Assembly: GCA_037953745.1 (NCBI GenBank)
Contig: JBAKBP010000193.1
Location: 248,001-312,000, forward strand
From: Lithodes maja
Lineage: Eukaryota; Arthropoda; Malacostraca; Decapoda; Lithodidae
Length of the DNA stretch: 64,000 nucleotides
Direction of reading: 5' to 3'
The notes beneath the pieces are model-generated. The model was not told the DNA's origin. It did no database searches and worked only from the letters and a program-made list of their open reading frames with translations. Each line of letters starts with the position of its first letter. Positions within the stretch are counted from its first letter, which is position 1. A program made the position numbers and the translations under genes. Shown here piece by piece: positions 46,136 to 58,200 of this stretch.

Positions 46136-46390
46136 GGTGGCCGACTCAAGACAGAGCAAGAACAGGAAAACACAAAACACAAGACAAAACAACGAACAAA
46201 CACAGACAAAACACAAAATTCACACACATCTAGGTCACCCAGGAGAATGCCCAGAGACCAGGGTCACCAAGATCGCTCCAGAACTCCCCCGGCCCCCGAC
46301 CACCCGGAGAGGCTCCGATTTCGGCAGGCAGACATGCAGCGGAGCCAAAGCCACAAGCCCGCCCACCATATTGTTAATAGTCACTAATAT
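46136..46390 (+). other. Unassigned A-rich then GC-rich segment
   Basis: An AAACACAAAACACAAGAC run is followed by GC-rich sequence that reads, in one plus frame, as a Lys/Arg/Pro-rich peptide (SPRRMPRDQGHQD...). Composition differs from its neighbours. It may be the 5' part of an unidentified retroelement; no domain is seen. Confidence 0.2.
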
Positions 46391-46479
46391 TGCTATTGTC
46401 TCTTAATCTGAAAATATCCATTGTATATATTCTATGGGCAGTTTAAATCAAAACCAGCATATCTCCATTACACTACAGA

Positions 46480-46670
46480 CATCATCACAACACCATGTTA
46501 ACAACATTATACCACCACCACAAACACCACCACCACCACAACAAACGCCACCACTACAACAAACACCAAACACACCACTCCCTTATCACCACCACAATAA
46601 CAAACGCCACCACCACAACAAACACCAGCACCACAACAATAAACACAGCACCCCCCTTATCACCACCATG
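46480..46670. repeat. (CAC)n/(CAA)n-rich tract
   Basis: Irregular CACCACAACAAACGCCACCA units over about 190 bp, C/A-only on the plus strand. Confidence 0.85.
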
Positions 46671-46763
46671 CCCAGGGTGACGCCTAAACTTCCCTGCCCT
46701 ATCAGAAACTCATCATATGCCCCACATCGCACAATAACAAGCCGCAGCCACCACCAAGGAAAC

Positions 46764-47990
46764 TAAATATACATACACTCAATAAATATACACAAGGAAC
46801 TAAATATACACACACACTCAATATACACAAGGAACTAAATATACAAACACTCAATATATATACACAAGGAACTAAATATACACTCAATATATATACACAA
46901 GGAACTAAATATACAAACTCAATAATATTATATATACACAAGGAACTAAATATACACACACTCAATATATATACACAAGGAACTAAATATACAAACACTC
47001 AATAAATATACACAAGGCACTAAATATACATACACTCAATATACACAAGGAACTAAATATACAAACACTCAATATATATACACAAGGAACTAAATATACA
47101 TACACAAGGAACTAAATATACAAACATACTCAATATATATACACAAGGAACTAAATATATATACACAAGGAACTAAATATATATACACAAGGAACTAAAT
47201 ATACACTCAATATATATACACAAGGAAGTAAATATACACTCAATATATATACACAAGGAAGTAAATATACACTCAATAAATATACACAAGGAACTAAATA
47301 TACATACTGTACTCAATAAATATACACACGGAACTAAATACACAAACACTCAATAAATATACACAAGGAACTAAATATACAAACACTCAATAAATATACA
47401 CAAGGAACTAAATACACAAACACTCAATAAATATACACACGGAACTAAATATACAAACACTCAATAAATATACACAAGGAACTAAATATACAAACTCAAT
47501 AAATATACACAAGGAACTAAATATACAAACACTTAATAAATATACACGAGGAACTAAATATACAAACACTCAATAAATATACACACGGAACTAAATATAC
47601 AAACACTCATAAATATACACAAGGAACTAAATATACAAACACTCAATAAATATACACAAGGAACTAAATATACAAACTCAATAAATATACACAAGGAACT
47701 AAATATACAAACACTCAATAAATATACACAAGGAACTAAATATACAAACTCAATAAATATACACACGGAACTAAATATACAAACACTCAATAAATATACA
47801 CAAGGAACTAAATATACAAACACTCAATAAATATACACAAGGAACTAAATATACAAACTCAATAAATATACACAAGGAACTAAATATACAAACACTCAAT
47901 AAATATACACACGGAACTAAATATACAAACACTCAATAAATATACACACGGTACTACACTTATATATACACGACTAAATATACACACACT
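46764..47990. repeat. Minisatellite of about 30-37 bp, over 30 copies
   Basis: Unit ACAAGGAACTAAATATACAA + ACACTCAATAAATATAC with length variants (ATATAC versus AAATATAC; with or without ACACTC). G is almost absent. An ATG-poor, T-rich minus strand gives false Val/Leu/Tyr open frames. The region 47991-48120 is a decayed continuation. Confidence 0.95.
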
Positions 47991-48121
47991 CGATAAATAT
48001 ACGTTACTACATTTACATATACGACTAAATATACAGTACATAAACTGAATATACTAACTAATTATTTACATAAAATACGATAACAATTAAGTACTACACA
48101 CTTTAACATGCCTATGGAAAA

Positions 48122-48268
48122 CGCCAAAAACACCAACCCACTCTAAAAACACCAACCCACTCTAAAAACACCAACCCACTCTAAAAACACCAACCCACTC
48201 TAAAAACACCAACCCACTCTAAAAACACCAACCCACTCTAAAAACACCAACCCACTCTAAAAACACCA
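48122..48268. repeat. 19-bp minisatellite, about 7-8 copies
   Basis: Unit CACCAACCCACTCTAAAAA repeated without change. Confidence 0.97.
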
Positions 48269-48269
48269 C

Positions 48270-48630
48270 AATCTTAAACACAATATGCCCGAGTCCCTCC
48301 TCTCTTGCCTAATTAAAACCTCACTCCCTGCCTCACACCGCACAACACCACCAATCACATCTATAACACTTATGCAACAACCCAGCCACAACTCCACTAC
48401 AGCACAATTAAAACCACAACCTTACCACCATACACCCGAGCCCTGCCTTATCAGAACCAGACTATCTACCATACACTTTACAACACAACAGCAGCACCAA
48501 CACCACCACCACACCTATATCCCTTATGCAATACCAACACCATAATGCTACTAGAACACTATCATAGCACCACCAAGACAACACAATAACACCATAAACA
48601 TCACAAGTTATAACCATGCCTCCCCTGCCA
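48270..48630. other. C/A-rich interval, no gene
   Basis: Resembles the CAC-rich tract at 46.5 kb. Some words recur (ccctgccttatcagaac; catctgcctcacac), suggesting an old duplicated repeat also seen near 46690, 49545 and 50390. Confidence 0.4.
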
Positions 48631-48639
48631 CCATGTATT

Positions 48640-49075
48640 TTTTTCCTATTTGTATGAAGGAGACAAATGGCAAAGCTGCCGGTAGCAAGTGCCAGACGAG
48701 CCCATCTTCGCAAGGGAGCGAGCTGTCACTTCAAACAGTCTGCTGCACCAAATCACCACCCAGAACGAGGGGCGGCGCGCTCCTCGGTGCCGCTAGAAGT
48801 GTGGCGAACACATCACAAGGTATCACAAGGTAAGGTAAGTGTTCCCCCCAAAAATGGAAAGAAGTGATAGAGTGGCAAGGTACGCTAGAAGTGATCGAGT
48901 GGCAAGGTACGTTAGAAGTGATAGAGTGGCAAGGTACGTTAGAAGTGATAGAGTGGCAAGGTACGTTAGAAGTGATAGAGTGGCAAGGTACGTTAGAAGT
49001 GATAGAGTGGCAAGGTACGTTAGAATCAAAATGTCTGGACACACGAAACTAGTAGCAGTTTAAGTCAGGGTGAGG
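48640..49075 (-). mobile_element. LINE 3' end, copy 5, remodelled
   Basis: On the minus strand both edges match the 3' tail of the LINE at 5546-6260: CGTGTGTCCAGACATTTTGA near 49045-49025 and GGCACTTGCTACCGGCAG...TTTGTCTCC near 48690-48660. Between them the CGTCCCTTG...TGTCACTC part has become a 27-bp minisatellite and about 150 bp of other GC-rich sequence is inserted. Confidence 0.6.
48863..49023. repeat. 27-bp minisatellite, six copies, inside a LINE tail
   Basis: Unit GAAGTGATAGAGTGGCAAGG + TACGTTA. One copy has ATCGAG and one has ACGCTA. The reverse complement, AACGTACCTTGCCACTCTAT, resembles the LINE tail, so the array probably grew from the LINE itself. Confidence 0.9.
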
Positions 49076-49134
49076 AAACAGTCGTGAGCATTAATTAAGT
49101 TACACAGTTTACATTAATGTGAATCTTCGAATCT

Positions 49135-49450
49135 TTAAGGGGAAATGATAAATTTGTTCTGGCCCCCCTTCTCCCTCATGTTTATCTCCATTAGTTTTCA
49201 GATTTTAAGATGTTCGGCCCATTAGTTTGGCAATGTTAAGACTTTTCACCCCATGATTTTGTCAATAAAAAAACCTTTCGTGGAATTTAGATGTTTTTTT
49301 TTTCCAGGCGAGCGTGCGAGCTTGTAATTTAGGAGGAATCGGCTTTCGGCCGGGACATTTTTCTACCGAAAAATGTACACATTAATCTAGGAGGGGAGAT
49401 CTTGAAAATGTTTATTTATGCTTGATGGAGGTCTAGGGGAGTAAACTAAT
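49135..49450 (+). mobile_element. MITE family M2, copy
   Basis: TTAA (49135-49138) then GGGGAAATGATAAATTTGTTC, the family block series, the GGCTTTCGGCCGGG hairpin and GATGGAGGTCTAGGG. The left boundary is sharp; the right one is less so. Confidence 0.65.
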
Positions 49451-49951
49451 ACAATAATAAAGACATCGACCAATATAAAGCCTTCCCCCCATTAAAACAC
49501 CACCACTTTGTTAGCCTTACCCCACGGTGACGCCAACCCTGACCTATCAGTCTCATCTGCCTCACACCTTACACCAAGCGGTCACGGCGAGTCAAGGTGT
49601 CAAAGGAAACCCAAGTCCAGCCTTTATACTCTTTATTAGTCTATATGTAAAGAGGAAATTATAGTTTATTGTTCGATAAATGGCGTTGGAAGTGATACAA
49701 TGGCCAAACAATAATGTTGTTCCATGATAATGTTCTTGTCTTTCTTCTCATAATTATTCAAGTCTTCAAACAAAATTGCTTTGGTTGGACACCCCGAGTC
49801 TATTGGCGACTGGGGAAACAAAATATCATATACGCAATATACATACATATCTAACTATAGAAACACGAATTGTACTCACACTAAATACAGATACATAACT
49901 AAAAATATATACACGCAAAACCTGACTGAACACAATACTACATAATACTAT

Positions 49952-50144
49952 AGTCTATTCACTGTAAGTAGGCGAGGAATCATGACCTCTAACCTCTGTA
50001 ACTAAAACACGACTAGAGTAATCGAGCAAATATGTCTACCATTTGGCAAGAGTCAGTCAAGGAATAGATGTGGAAATGGACAGCCCTTTTTTAGTTAAAG
50101 AGGATAAAGCTGATGATTTATCGTCTACTTACAGTGAATAAACT
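49952..50144. mobile_element. MITE with TTATTCACTGTAAGTAG ends
   Basis: The left end TCTATTCACTGTAAGTAGGC and the complement of the right end TTTATTCACTGTAAGTAGAC are inverted repeats about 30 bp long. The interior has GACCTCTAACCTCTGTAACT, shared with the MITE at 19671. No coding content. Confidence 0.65.
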
Positions 50145-50221
50145 GTAACACATCCGCAGTACACCACATTATTTTTAACATCGTTCTTAACACCATTAAC
50201 TCCCAATTAAATTAATGAAGC

Positions 50222-50302
50222 ATGTGATTCTCCCAGGATTCGAACCTAGGATATCTCGTACAGAACTTACACGCCCGAACCATTACACCATCAAGACAGT
50301 TA
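50222..50302 (-). mobile_element. tRNA-like SINE head, reverse
   Basis: On the minus strand CTTGATGGTGTAATGGTTCG (A box) and CTAGGTTCGAATCCTGGGAG (B box; plus coordinates about 50234-50250). It is the same family as 50918-50990, with the shared start ACTGTCTTGATGGTGTAATG. Confidence 0.55.
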
Positions 50303-50467
50303 CCAAACACCTTTTCCAGTCCACCAGAAACACCAATAAAACACCACAACTACCACTACCTCGCTACTTGACCCGTGTCCCGCCTACCCTGACCTATCAG
50401 AACCTCATCTGATATAACAAGCCAGGTGGAAAATATACACACACAAAGGCATATTGTTGGCTTCATA

Positions 50468-50827
50468 TTTATGGGAGCCCACCTCGCTTTTGTTCTCTTT
50501 CTCTCCCTCTCTCTTTGGCTTGTATCCATTCGGCCTCATTCAGCCTACCCCCATCCAGGTGTCAATATTTTCCTGGCGAGCGGTAGCGAGCCAGCATATT
50601 TATATTTTTGTTTTGACAGCAAGCTAAATTTGTACATTTTTCGATAGAAAAATTTCTCCGGCGAAGCCGGATTTCTCCATACAATGCTGGCTCGCCAGGA
50701 AGAAATCGACATCTGGATGGGGATAAACGTCTTAAAACAGTTGGCTGAATGGGGCCGAATGGATACAAGCCAGGGAAAGAGAAAAGGAGAGCGAGATAAA
50801 AAAAAAAAAAAACGGTGACCCCCTTAA
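50468..50827 (+). mobile_element. MITE family M1, copy g
   Basis: Palindromic M1 with left GGGAGCCCACCTCGC and right GGTGACCCCC TTAA (50824-50827). A few inner blocks are shortened (the 'ctgttttaagacgttta' block is missing from the left arm and the 'ctatcgctcgc' block from the right). It sits between two oppositely oriented tRNA-like SINEs. Confidence 0.8.
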
Positions 50828-50917
50828 TGCATTTCTAAATATACATATATTTGTTTTTATAATTCGTTAATCAGTTCTCGAGAATGGATAATATATTGTG
50901 AGCTTGTGCTTAAGCCT

Positions 50918-50995
50918 TTAACTGTCTTGATAGTGTAATGGTTAGTGCACTGGGATGTGTGTGCGAGTAACCTAGGTTCGAATCTTGAATTACCA
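50918..50995 (+). mobile_element. tRNA-like SINE head
   Basis: ACTGTCTTGATAGTGTAATG (A-box part) and CCTAGGTTCGAATCTTG (B box near 50972). It shares the first 40 bp with the reverse copy at 50222-50302. The body diverges. Confidence 0.55.
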
Positions 50996-52986
50996 CATGT
51001 ATTCAGGTGGTAATTTATTTCATAAATTAGGTTTACTTGTAAGGTAATTGGTGGGTTGATGATAATATGAGTATACACATACTATCATATAATTGAATGT
51101 TGAGCATATACCTTGGATGTTGAAACAATAATTGAAACATAATAAACGGTAAAATATAATAGTAAGCCAATAGGTTATGGCCTAAAATCAGCTAAATAAA
51201 TTACAAAGATTCCTTAGACAGAAGTGAATTAATTATATAACCTATATACAAACACACACATATACAGTATATATATTTAAAGGGCAAGGACTAACTCTAT
51301 TCATTCCCTTGGCAACTCTACACATACAAACCTCTAATCCAAAGATTAGATTGGCCAGGCCACCTTCCATTCACTGTGCAACTCTGGGTAAATCAAACTT
51401 GGACAATAAAATAGCCAAATTGCTCTACCTATTTGAACTTGGGAGGGCGAGTTTGGGAGCAGGAAGAGATGGGGGAGCAAGGTTGGCAATTATTATTATT
51501 TTTGTTTTCCTTCACATTAACTGTTGTCAGTAAACCACAACGCATTCGTTAGTTATATTCCGGACGCTAGTGTACGAGTTAATTAATATTATAATAGATC
51601 TGTGGGAGATGAGAGAATTATGTAGATGGATTTGACTACTATTATTGCATGAGTTCTTTATGAAGCTGTATCCAATCATCTAATGATCGCTGGAATAAAA
51701 TGAAGAAAACAGTTCTATTAGATCCGTACAGTTCCCAACACATCCACCTGGGACAAGTGTTGTAAGGGTAGAATGTAATGTTGTCACAGGTTTATATATG
51801 TAGCCTGTTATAGTTTTCGTTTTTTTCCAGCTGACTAAAAATTGAATTCCTTGGCAGCTGAATAATCTATACTTAATAGAAGAATAGGCAACTATTGTCT
51901 CTACTTTATATAATTACAACGTTTTCATACTAAACATGCTACGCTTCAAAGCTGAGTAATTGGCGTGAAGACATTGCAATTTACCGTCAGCTGAAAATAA
52001 ATAAACAGACAATAGTTTAAAGGTGAATGTATATGCTTACCATTATGTAAATGTATGGTTTGAATTAAGATGCATTTGTTGTCATTAATGTTGTGCACTA
52101 AACTGTCATGGATATAAATTACTGCCTGCTTTTTAGATTATTTGTCCCAGGTTCATATTTTGGCATCTGTACATATGGCAGTACCAAGCCAGTTAATCTA
52201 CCCTAATTAAACCTTACCTAGCCAAAACTACAGTTGTGTCTTGTTGATTTGTACCGCTCATCCTTATCAAACATCCCAACCACCTTAAAGCTCCTCCATA
52301 TCAAACAACTGCAGAACACTTTAACCCAACCATCATAATAAAATGATAACAACTTGCTTCACCTTCTAATAGTTCACTGTTATTTTTAGTCCTGAATATT
52401 TGGTGGAATACGTCCTTCAAAATAAAGTTTGGTATCACGTAAGATCTTTTTGATATTGCATTATTAAACACAGATGCCATTACAAACAACTGTTCTGGAT
52501 CGTTTGTGAATTAATCGAACTAAGCATACTGCCTGTAATCCCCCTCAAGGAAAATCAAATCAAAAGATAATCCCATTAAAGTAAAGAACTAAGTAAAGTG
52601 GATTGAAATATGATATCATAGCCCAAATCCATTCACTTTCCAAACATTTCATTCCATCGGTCAGTTAATTCCCTCAAAAATATTTTACATCACTTCATTT
52701 CTCCGTCCACACTCCATCTGTCTCCCTCTCCACACTCCACACTCCCTCACCCTCTCCCTCTCCACACTCCCTCTCCCTCTCAACACTCCATCTTTCTCCC
52801 TCTCCCTCGGGCATCATTCAAATTTAGAGTTTTGCATGCCTTATCCAAAATTCATAATTATTTTATCTTGACATATCATATAACTTTATATATACAGTAT
52901 ATTAATTCTTTGCCTTTACCTAAATCATTATAAATTTTCCCTCCATTAACATTCAATTATTATACTTAAGCATAGCCTACCTCCTT
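50996..52986. other. No recognised feature over about 2 kb
   Basis: AT-rich, probably unique sequence. Only a CTCCACACTCC-type short repeat (52705-52800) stands out. No coding signal. Confidence 0.5.
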
Positions 52987-53258
52987 TTAATGGGAGATTT
53001 GTATTTTGCTCCCTAGACCTCCATCAAGCTTTAAAAAAAAAAATAGCTCCATATCCCTTCGAGATAATGGTGTACATTTTTCGGTAGAAAAACAAACAAA
53101 CAACTACATGGGACGAAAGGTCTAACAAATGACAAAGAAATGGGAAAAAAAGTTTTAAAATATGAAAACTAATAGGGAGAACGTCTTAAAAACTGAAAAC
53201 TAAAGGGGCTAAACATGAGGAAGAAGGGGGACCAGAAAAACGACCCATCTCCCCTTAA
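52987..53258 (-). mobile_element. MITE family M2, copy (TTAA both sides, reverse)
   Basis: TTAA (52987-52990) TGGGAGATTTGTATTTTGC ... ACGACCCATCTCCCC TTAA (53255-53258). This copy gives both borders of the family. A central part (the hairpin and 'gagcgatagcgagcc' block) is deleted. Confidence 0.7.
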
Positions 53259-53398
53259 AATACTGATTGGTATAATTTGATTGCAAGAGTTAAAAACTAA
53301 ATCACATGCCAATTTTCATGTGTAATCCCAACTTTCCTTTCATTATAATTATATGCATCGTATATCAACACACACTCTCACTCGCTCGCACACACTTA

Positions 53399-53530
53399 TA
53401 GTCCATGAGCCAAGACCCGAATTTTGGGATATCGGTACCACCCGGGGTGACTAATTCTCTTAGGTGTTTTTAGCTTGCTACATGTCTCTAGTTTATGTTT
53501 TGATATGATAGCCCTTGCACATTGGTAGCT
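53399..53530 (+). repeat. Left inverted repeat of element A
   Basis: TAGTCCATGAGCCAAGACCC, then GATATCGGTACCACCCGGGG and TGACTAA, later TATGATAGCCCTTGCACATT. Complementary to 58850-58972 with a few indels. Confidence 0.85.
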
Positions 53531-53726
53531 TAATGGTCGTTATCACTTCTTGAATAGACATACCCTACCGAAAATTCCGAATTTTTTTAAAATGTCAAAT
53601 TTGGGGACAGGAATGCCTAAATGTCAACAAAATGCATATAGTAATTGTCACATTTAATACAAGTCCTGTAAATACACACTAAGCATGCCATGGGCTTGTA
53701 CATACTATTATGGCAAATTACTACTC

Positions 53727-54225
53727 CTAAATATCATCTACATCAGACTCGGAATCTGACTGTTGTGCCGTGTTCGGACATGTCTGTAACCTGCACATGT
53801 CCGTGCATTTTAGACCATTGCTGAGGCAAGTACACTTAGGGAGTTCGCATGACCGCACACACTTGCAAGACAGTAGCTGCATAACAGCATCTGGTGCTGG
53901 TGAGCCTCGCATCCAGTTGACGGCAAGCTTACCGTCCTCATCTGTCATCCAACCGCAGTCTGTTGGGTTCGCAACAAATGGCTGGCTCTGAAGACTTCTC
54001 CTCCAGATCGCAGCCTGGTAGTTTGCACGCAGTGCATGCATGAAGAGGCAGTCCTCACAAGGAGGGAGTTGACTTGACTCTACCTCTCCACGTCTTGCAC
54101 AGAACAGCTCATACCGAAGCTTGTTTACCTTAGTTGTGTGGGTAGATGGTAGGTACATGTGGCAGGTGATTTCCTGTAGCTTCTCAAAGAGTTCAGGAGA
54201 CACTTCCCATGAGCGTCCAAGTTCG
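53727..54225 (-). pseudogene. Element A: C-terminal Cys8 finger region
   Basis: This frame is the natural continuation of the nuclease after a frameshift near 54222. The readable 158 residues (there is no ATG start; the first codon is GTG) contain CEDCLFMH and then exactly eight cysteines in C-x-C-x3-C-x4-C-x-C-x6-C-x3-C-x4-C spacing (residues 113-142), ending in an acidic tail SDSESDVDD. Element B has almost the same spacing. A zinc-binding, probably DNA-binding role is inferred. Confidence 0.75.
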
Positions 54226-55279
54226 TGAAAGCATCCTGGTATGTCTTGTCCATCTTCACCTGCTTGAGTGTCGTCATCTTCCCTCGGCCAGCGAATGCAC
54301 TGACGGTATCACAGCCTGTAAAGGCATGCATACCAATCAATGAATCACACACGCTGCCTCCCAGTGTGCGGCTCAGTGTGGTGATATCCAGGAATCTTGT
54401 CCGGTTCTTCGTCCCGCACTTCTGGAACAGATGGGATGGGATCTTGTGGCACATGCCAAGACACAACACCATGACGTCTGTATCTTCTGCAGTGATGATG
54501 ACAGACTTGTTCCCAGATTCTGCTGCATGAAGTGCATGGAGAAGAAGGCGTGTGTCTGCTTCTTCTTGAGTTGACTTAAGCTCAGGAGCCTCTTCCCACT
54601 GCTCTTTGGTGATCTTGAAGCAGCGCTGCTCACATGTGACATACAGCTCCTTGTCCTTGAGCTTCTCCCTGTGCTGTGGTGCCTTCCATTCTTCTACCAA
54701 GAACTTGATAAGACTTGCCTTGTTGGAGGAACTACCGAGTAACTTTCTCCACTGCTGGATGTTGTGCCCAGGTTGAATGTTCTTGAAATGAATTCCTGTG
54801 CCTGCACTTCTTTTGGCTCGTTCTGCATCCTTGATGGATGTCTCCTTGTAGATATCAAACACAACATCAATGCGCCTGCTCTTAGCACCTTCATGAACAG
54901 CGTGACTCAGTGCTGTACCTGCAAGCTGTGAAAAAGTTTTGTCGTTTCCCTTCAGTTTGTGGACCAGGCTCATCCCATCAATTATGGTAGCAGAGGGCTC
55001 GGGTATCACTTCTGCAGGAGAAACATTCCTCTCTAACTCCTTTGCTAGGGCAGCCTTGTTGGTCTTGCGGAGAGACCCATCACCGCTGGCAAGTGCCCAA
55101 GGCAAAGGCCCAAGGGGATAAGCCAAGACATCACTCATTTTGAGCTTTCTGTTCTCGGCAACAAGGATCATCTGGCCAAATAGGTTCCTGTCAGCCTTTA
55201 AGATAGCCTCCTTGGCATGGTCTTGTGAGCGTGGCTTCATTCTGATGTTAGTGAACGTTCTCAGTTTCGTCTTCGTCAT
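54125..55279 (-). pseudogene. Element A: FEN1/XPG-like nuclease domain
   Basis: 384 readable residues. Ordered acidic motifs fit the FEN1/XPG family: IIDG (D101), VVFDIY (D142) followed by a basic RAKRS, QEEADTR (E239, E240, D242), AEDTDVMVL (D266, D268), and HAFTGCDTVSAFAGRGK (D324), which parallels the GCDY..G..GIG segment of FEN1 before its DNA-binding helix-hairpin. The family cuts branched DNA with metal ions, so a role in processing transposon ends is inferred. The last ~30 residues are out of frame; the true frame continues at about 54222. Upstream, this frame reads into the transposase end, so A probably once encoded a single fused protein. Confidence 0.7.
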
Positions 55280-55283
55280 CGTG

Positions 55284-58200
55284 TCATGAAACTGTATACT
55301 GTATAGTTGGCGTATCGATCTTCAGGCGCTCTTCCTTGAAGGCTTGATATGCATCCTCTCCTATTCTGTAGGCCCCTAGAAGGTCTTTGACAACTTCTGG
55401 TGGTGCCATAGTCGCAGTTGACAAACTGACAAGATCTTCTTGCTCTGCGTTGAAGGGGTTCAACCAGCTGGTCTCCATCAGTTGAACTAAAGATTGGACA
55501 TCGGCCTCATCTCTTCTAATCCTGGCCATCTGTAGGTCTGGGTGGCTGAAGTCAGTATACTTTTGGCCTACTACCATAGTCCTGAGCTGCCTTAAGTACC
55601 TGCTGCGATACTCCGATGTCAGGTAGTACCTGGCGACAGCTCCGCCTTTCAGGCTGAAGCCTTTTGTGCCCCCTGGTGTCTGGGTGTCTTTGTTGATCGT
55701 CTCTTCGATTGTCTGGTCCACAGGGATCCGTCCAAAGGGATTCTTGCTACCGATCTGGACCGAAAAGCCACCTTGCATGAAGTGTTCATGGACCTCTGGG
55801 TGTTCAATGGGCAGTCGAGACATCAAGGCATAGTAGTAGGTTAGGAACCGGGCATAGTTCACTTTGTCATAGGCAAAACACCACGGTATCATCTGTCGGA
55901 TTGCTCCTAGGTGGAGCATCCAGTTGCCTTCTCTGGAGGCTCGAATTAAGTCCAGCATGATCTCAACCATGTCCAGGTATGACATCCAGAATGCTGAGAG
56001 GTTATGTTCATCTCTGAGGGTCTCAAGATAAACTTGGAAAAGCTTCATGATATGTGTGCATGATTCACTCTCCATCAGCTCTTGAAAGAGTCCCTGAGAC
56101 ACATTGCTGTGAAAGCTGTTGATGTCCTTCAGTGTTTCATCTAGATGGTGTATGTCCCTTGAATGGTTTTCTTCTAGCCATGAAAGGAAGCCTTTCCATG
56201 CAAGCCTCATCAGTGCTTCATACACGAGCTTGTGTAGTCTCACTGCTCTGTTGTACCTCTTGCCGTTCATCACTCCTGACACTGATCCTTCTGCGATGAT
56301 ACCTGATTCCACACACAGATCTCTAAGACCTGCATCTTGAAACCTCTTTCCTATGGTGGAGATGAGATTACAGATTGTGTGGAAGACGCCCATCCTGATG
56401 ATAATGTTCTTGAACTTCTCTTGTTTCCAGATAACTTCGGCAGCTTTGGCATAGAGTGCTTGATCAAACACGCACACAATCTTGTTAAGCTGTAAGGACT
56501 GCATGATAGCATGCGTTTGTTCCAAGATTTCATTAACGGTGGACATTTCTGTTGCGGGAGCATTGATAGTGGGCAGGTAGCTTACAGTGTCCTGAACCAC
56601 TGCAATGTCTCTGCGCATTTTGATGTTGAACCCAGTCCAACTGCTGATGGACTGGTCCTCATGGTCTGACATTCGAGTAAGAAGCCAGATATGGTTCTTT
56701 GTCTTTGAATCCTGGACTTCCTTGGTAGTGTCGACATACGCAGTCTCAATCCTAGGTGGCCCTGCCCGCCGCCCAACATTGTATATTGGCAGCATTGATG
56801 ATGTCTGAGTGATGCTTCTTATCTTGGACTTGGTAATCTCTGGCAGGACTTTCTCTGGCACAGAGCCTGCAACCTTGGACTGGACAGCAATGCCATTGAC
56901 TCTATGAGAAGTACCTGCTCCACTTAGGGTCTCTTCAAGTCGGTCAATGTTATCCCAGGCCAGGGTTGTGAACACACCAGGGTAGATGTTTGCTGGCAGT
57001 GGAATGTCATCCTTTGAGCATTCCAGCTTCTGGATACAAAGGGCTGTATCGATCTCCTCAAACATTGAGTAAGACACACAGTGACCAAGACGATTTAGAG
57101 TTCGGATCAGTTCTGTGTTTCCTGTCAAAGACTTTACAGCATTGGTCAGCAGTACGTGCTTGGGTGGTTTTGTCTTGCCACTGGTAACAGCAAAGACCAA
57201 GTCACTGCCAAAGGAAGTGGCAAGACGTTGAGCTCTTTCAGAGGGAGTTTCACACTCACACTCTCCTGTCAGCAGGGTGTGCAGGAATTGAGTGACTGCT
57301 GCAGGAATGACATTCTGATCTGTATCGGGAGGCCATGGCTGACTCACATCTTGTTTATTGATCTCATTCCTCAGCTGCATTCCTGCTTTGGTTAAGACAT
57401 CTTCAGAGTTAGCTGCTCTTGCTTCTTGCAGGTCTTTTGCCATTTTGTGTGCTTGCCGGGCAAGGTCGTCCATTGAGAGGCTGCGTGGATAGATTAGAAG
57501 CTTTCCTTTCTCATCTGGGACAAAGCGTAGTGATTCTCCAAACTCGGTTTCAATCTTTCGGCGAACATGTTTCTTTGTCGCTGGTTTCAGTTGGATAATA
57601 CCACGGGACATCATGGATCTCTCAAGCCTAGATATGAGGTTTGTCATAGGCAGTACCTCTGGGTTGGGGAATAATTTGGTCCTTATATACAAGCAGAGTT
57701 CCTCGAGGGCTTCTGTCTCAACCTCTTCGTAGCGTGCTTCCTCGCTTTCTTCCTGATTTTCACCTGCACCCGACCTGGCGGCCGCTGGGAAATCATCTTT
57801 TGTGAAGAGTTTGTAGCACGACTTGTGGTAGTGACCCTCTGCAGCAACAAGGTCTCTGCTAACTAAACCAAGGATTCTCTGGTTGAGTTTCCTTATTGCT
57901 GCTCTGCGAATCTTCTCATCTGCTCGTAGCTCAACACACTGTATGAGTGGCTCCCTTGTCTTTGTTGTTTTTATGTACTTGCTTGACTTCTCGCAGAAGA
58001 TACATCCTTTGGCATACACCCTGCTAGTACTAGGGGCATCCCTTGATGCCCTCCTCCTGGGGTCGACGCTTGCTGATTCTATCTTGACACCCTTGGCAAG
58101 GATAGAATCCAGTGACTTCTTCATTGTAAAGAGACTACGACATTTACGGTGATAATGTATGTGTGGTATTCCTCCTTCTTCAAGGCCCTTGGCTGCTTCC

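Noticed and set aside
53727..54203. Separate small Cys-rich gene
   Set aside because: It has no ATG and its frame aligns with the end of the nuclease after a one-base shift; it is the C-terminal part of the same protein.
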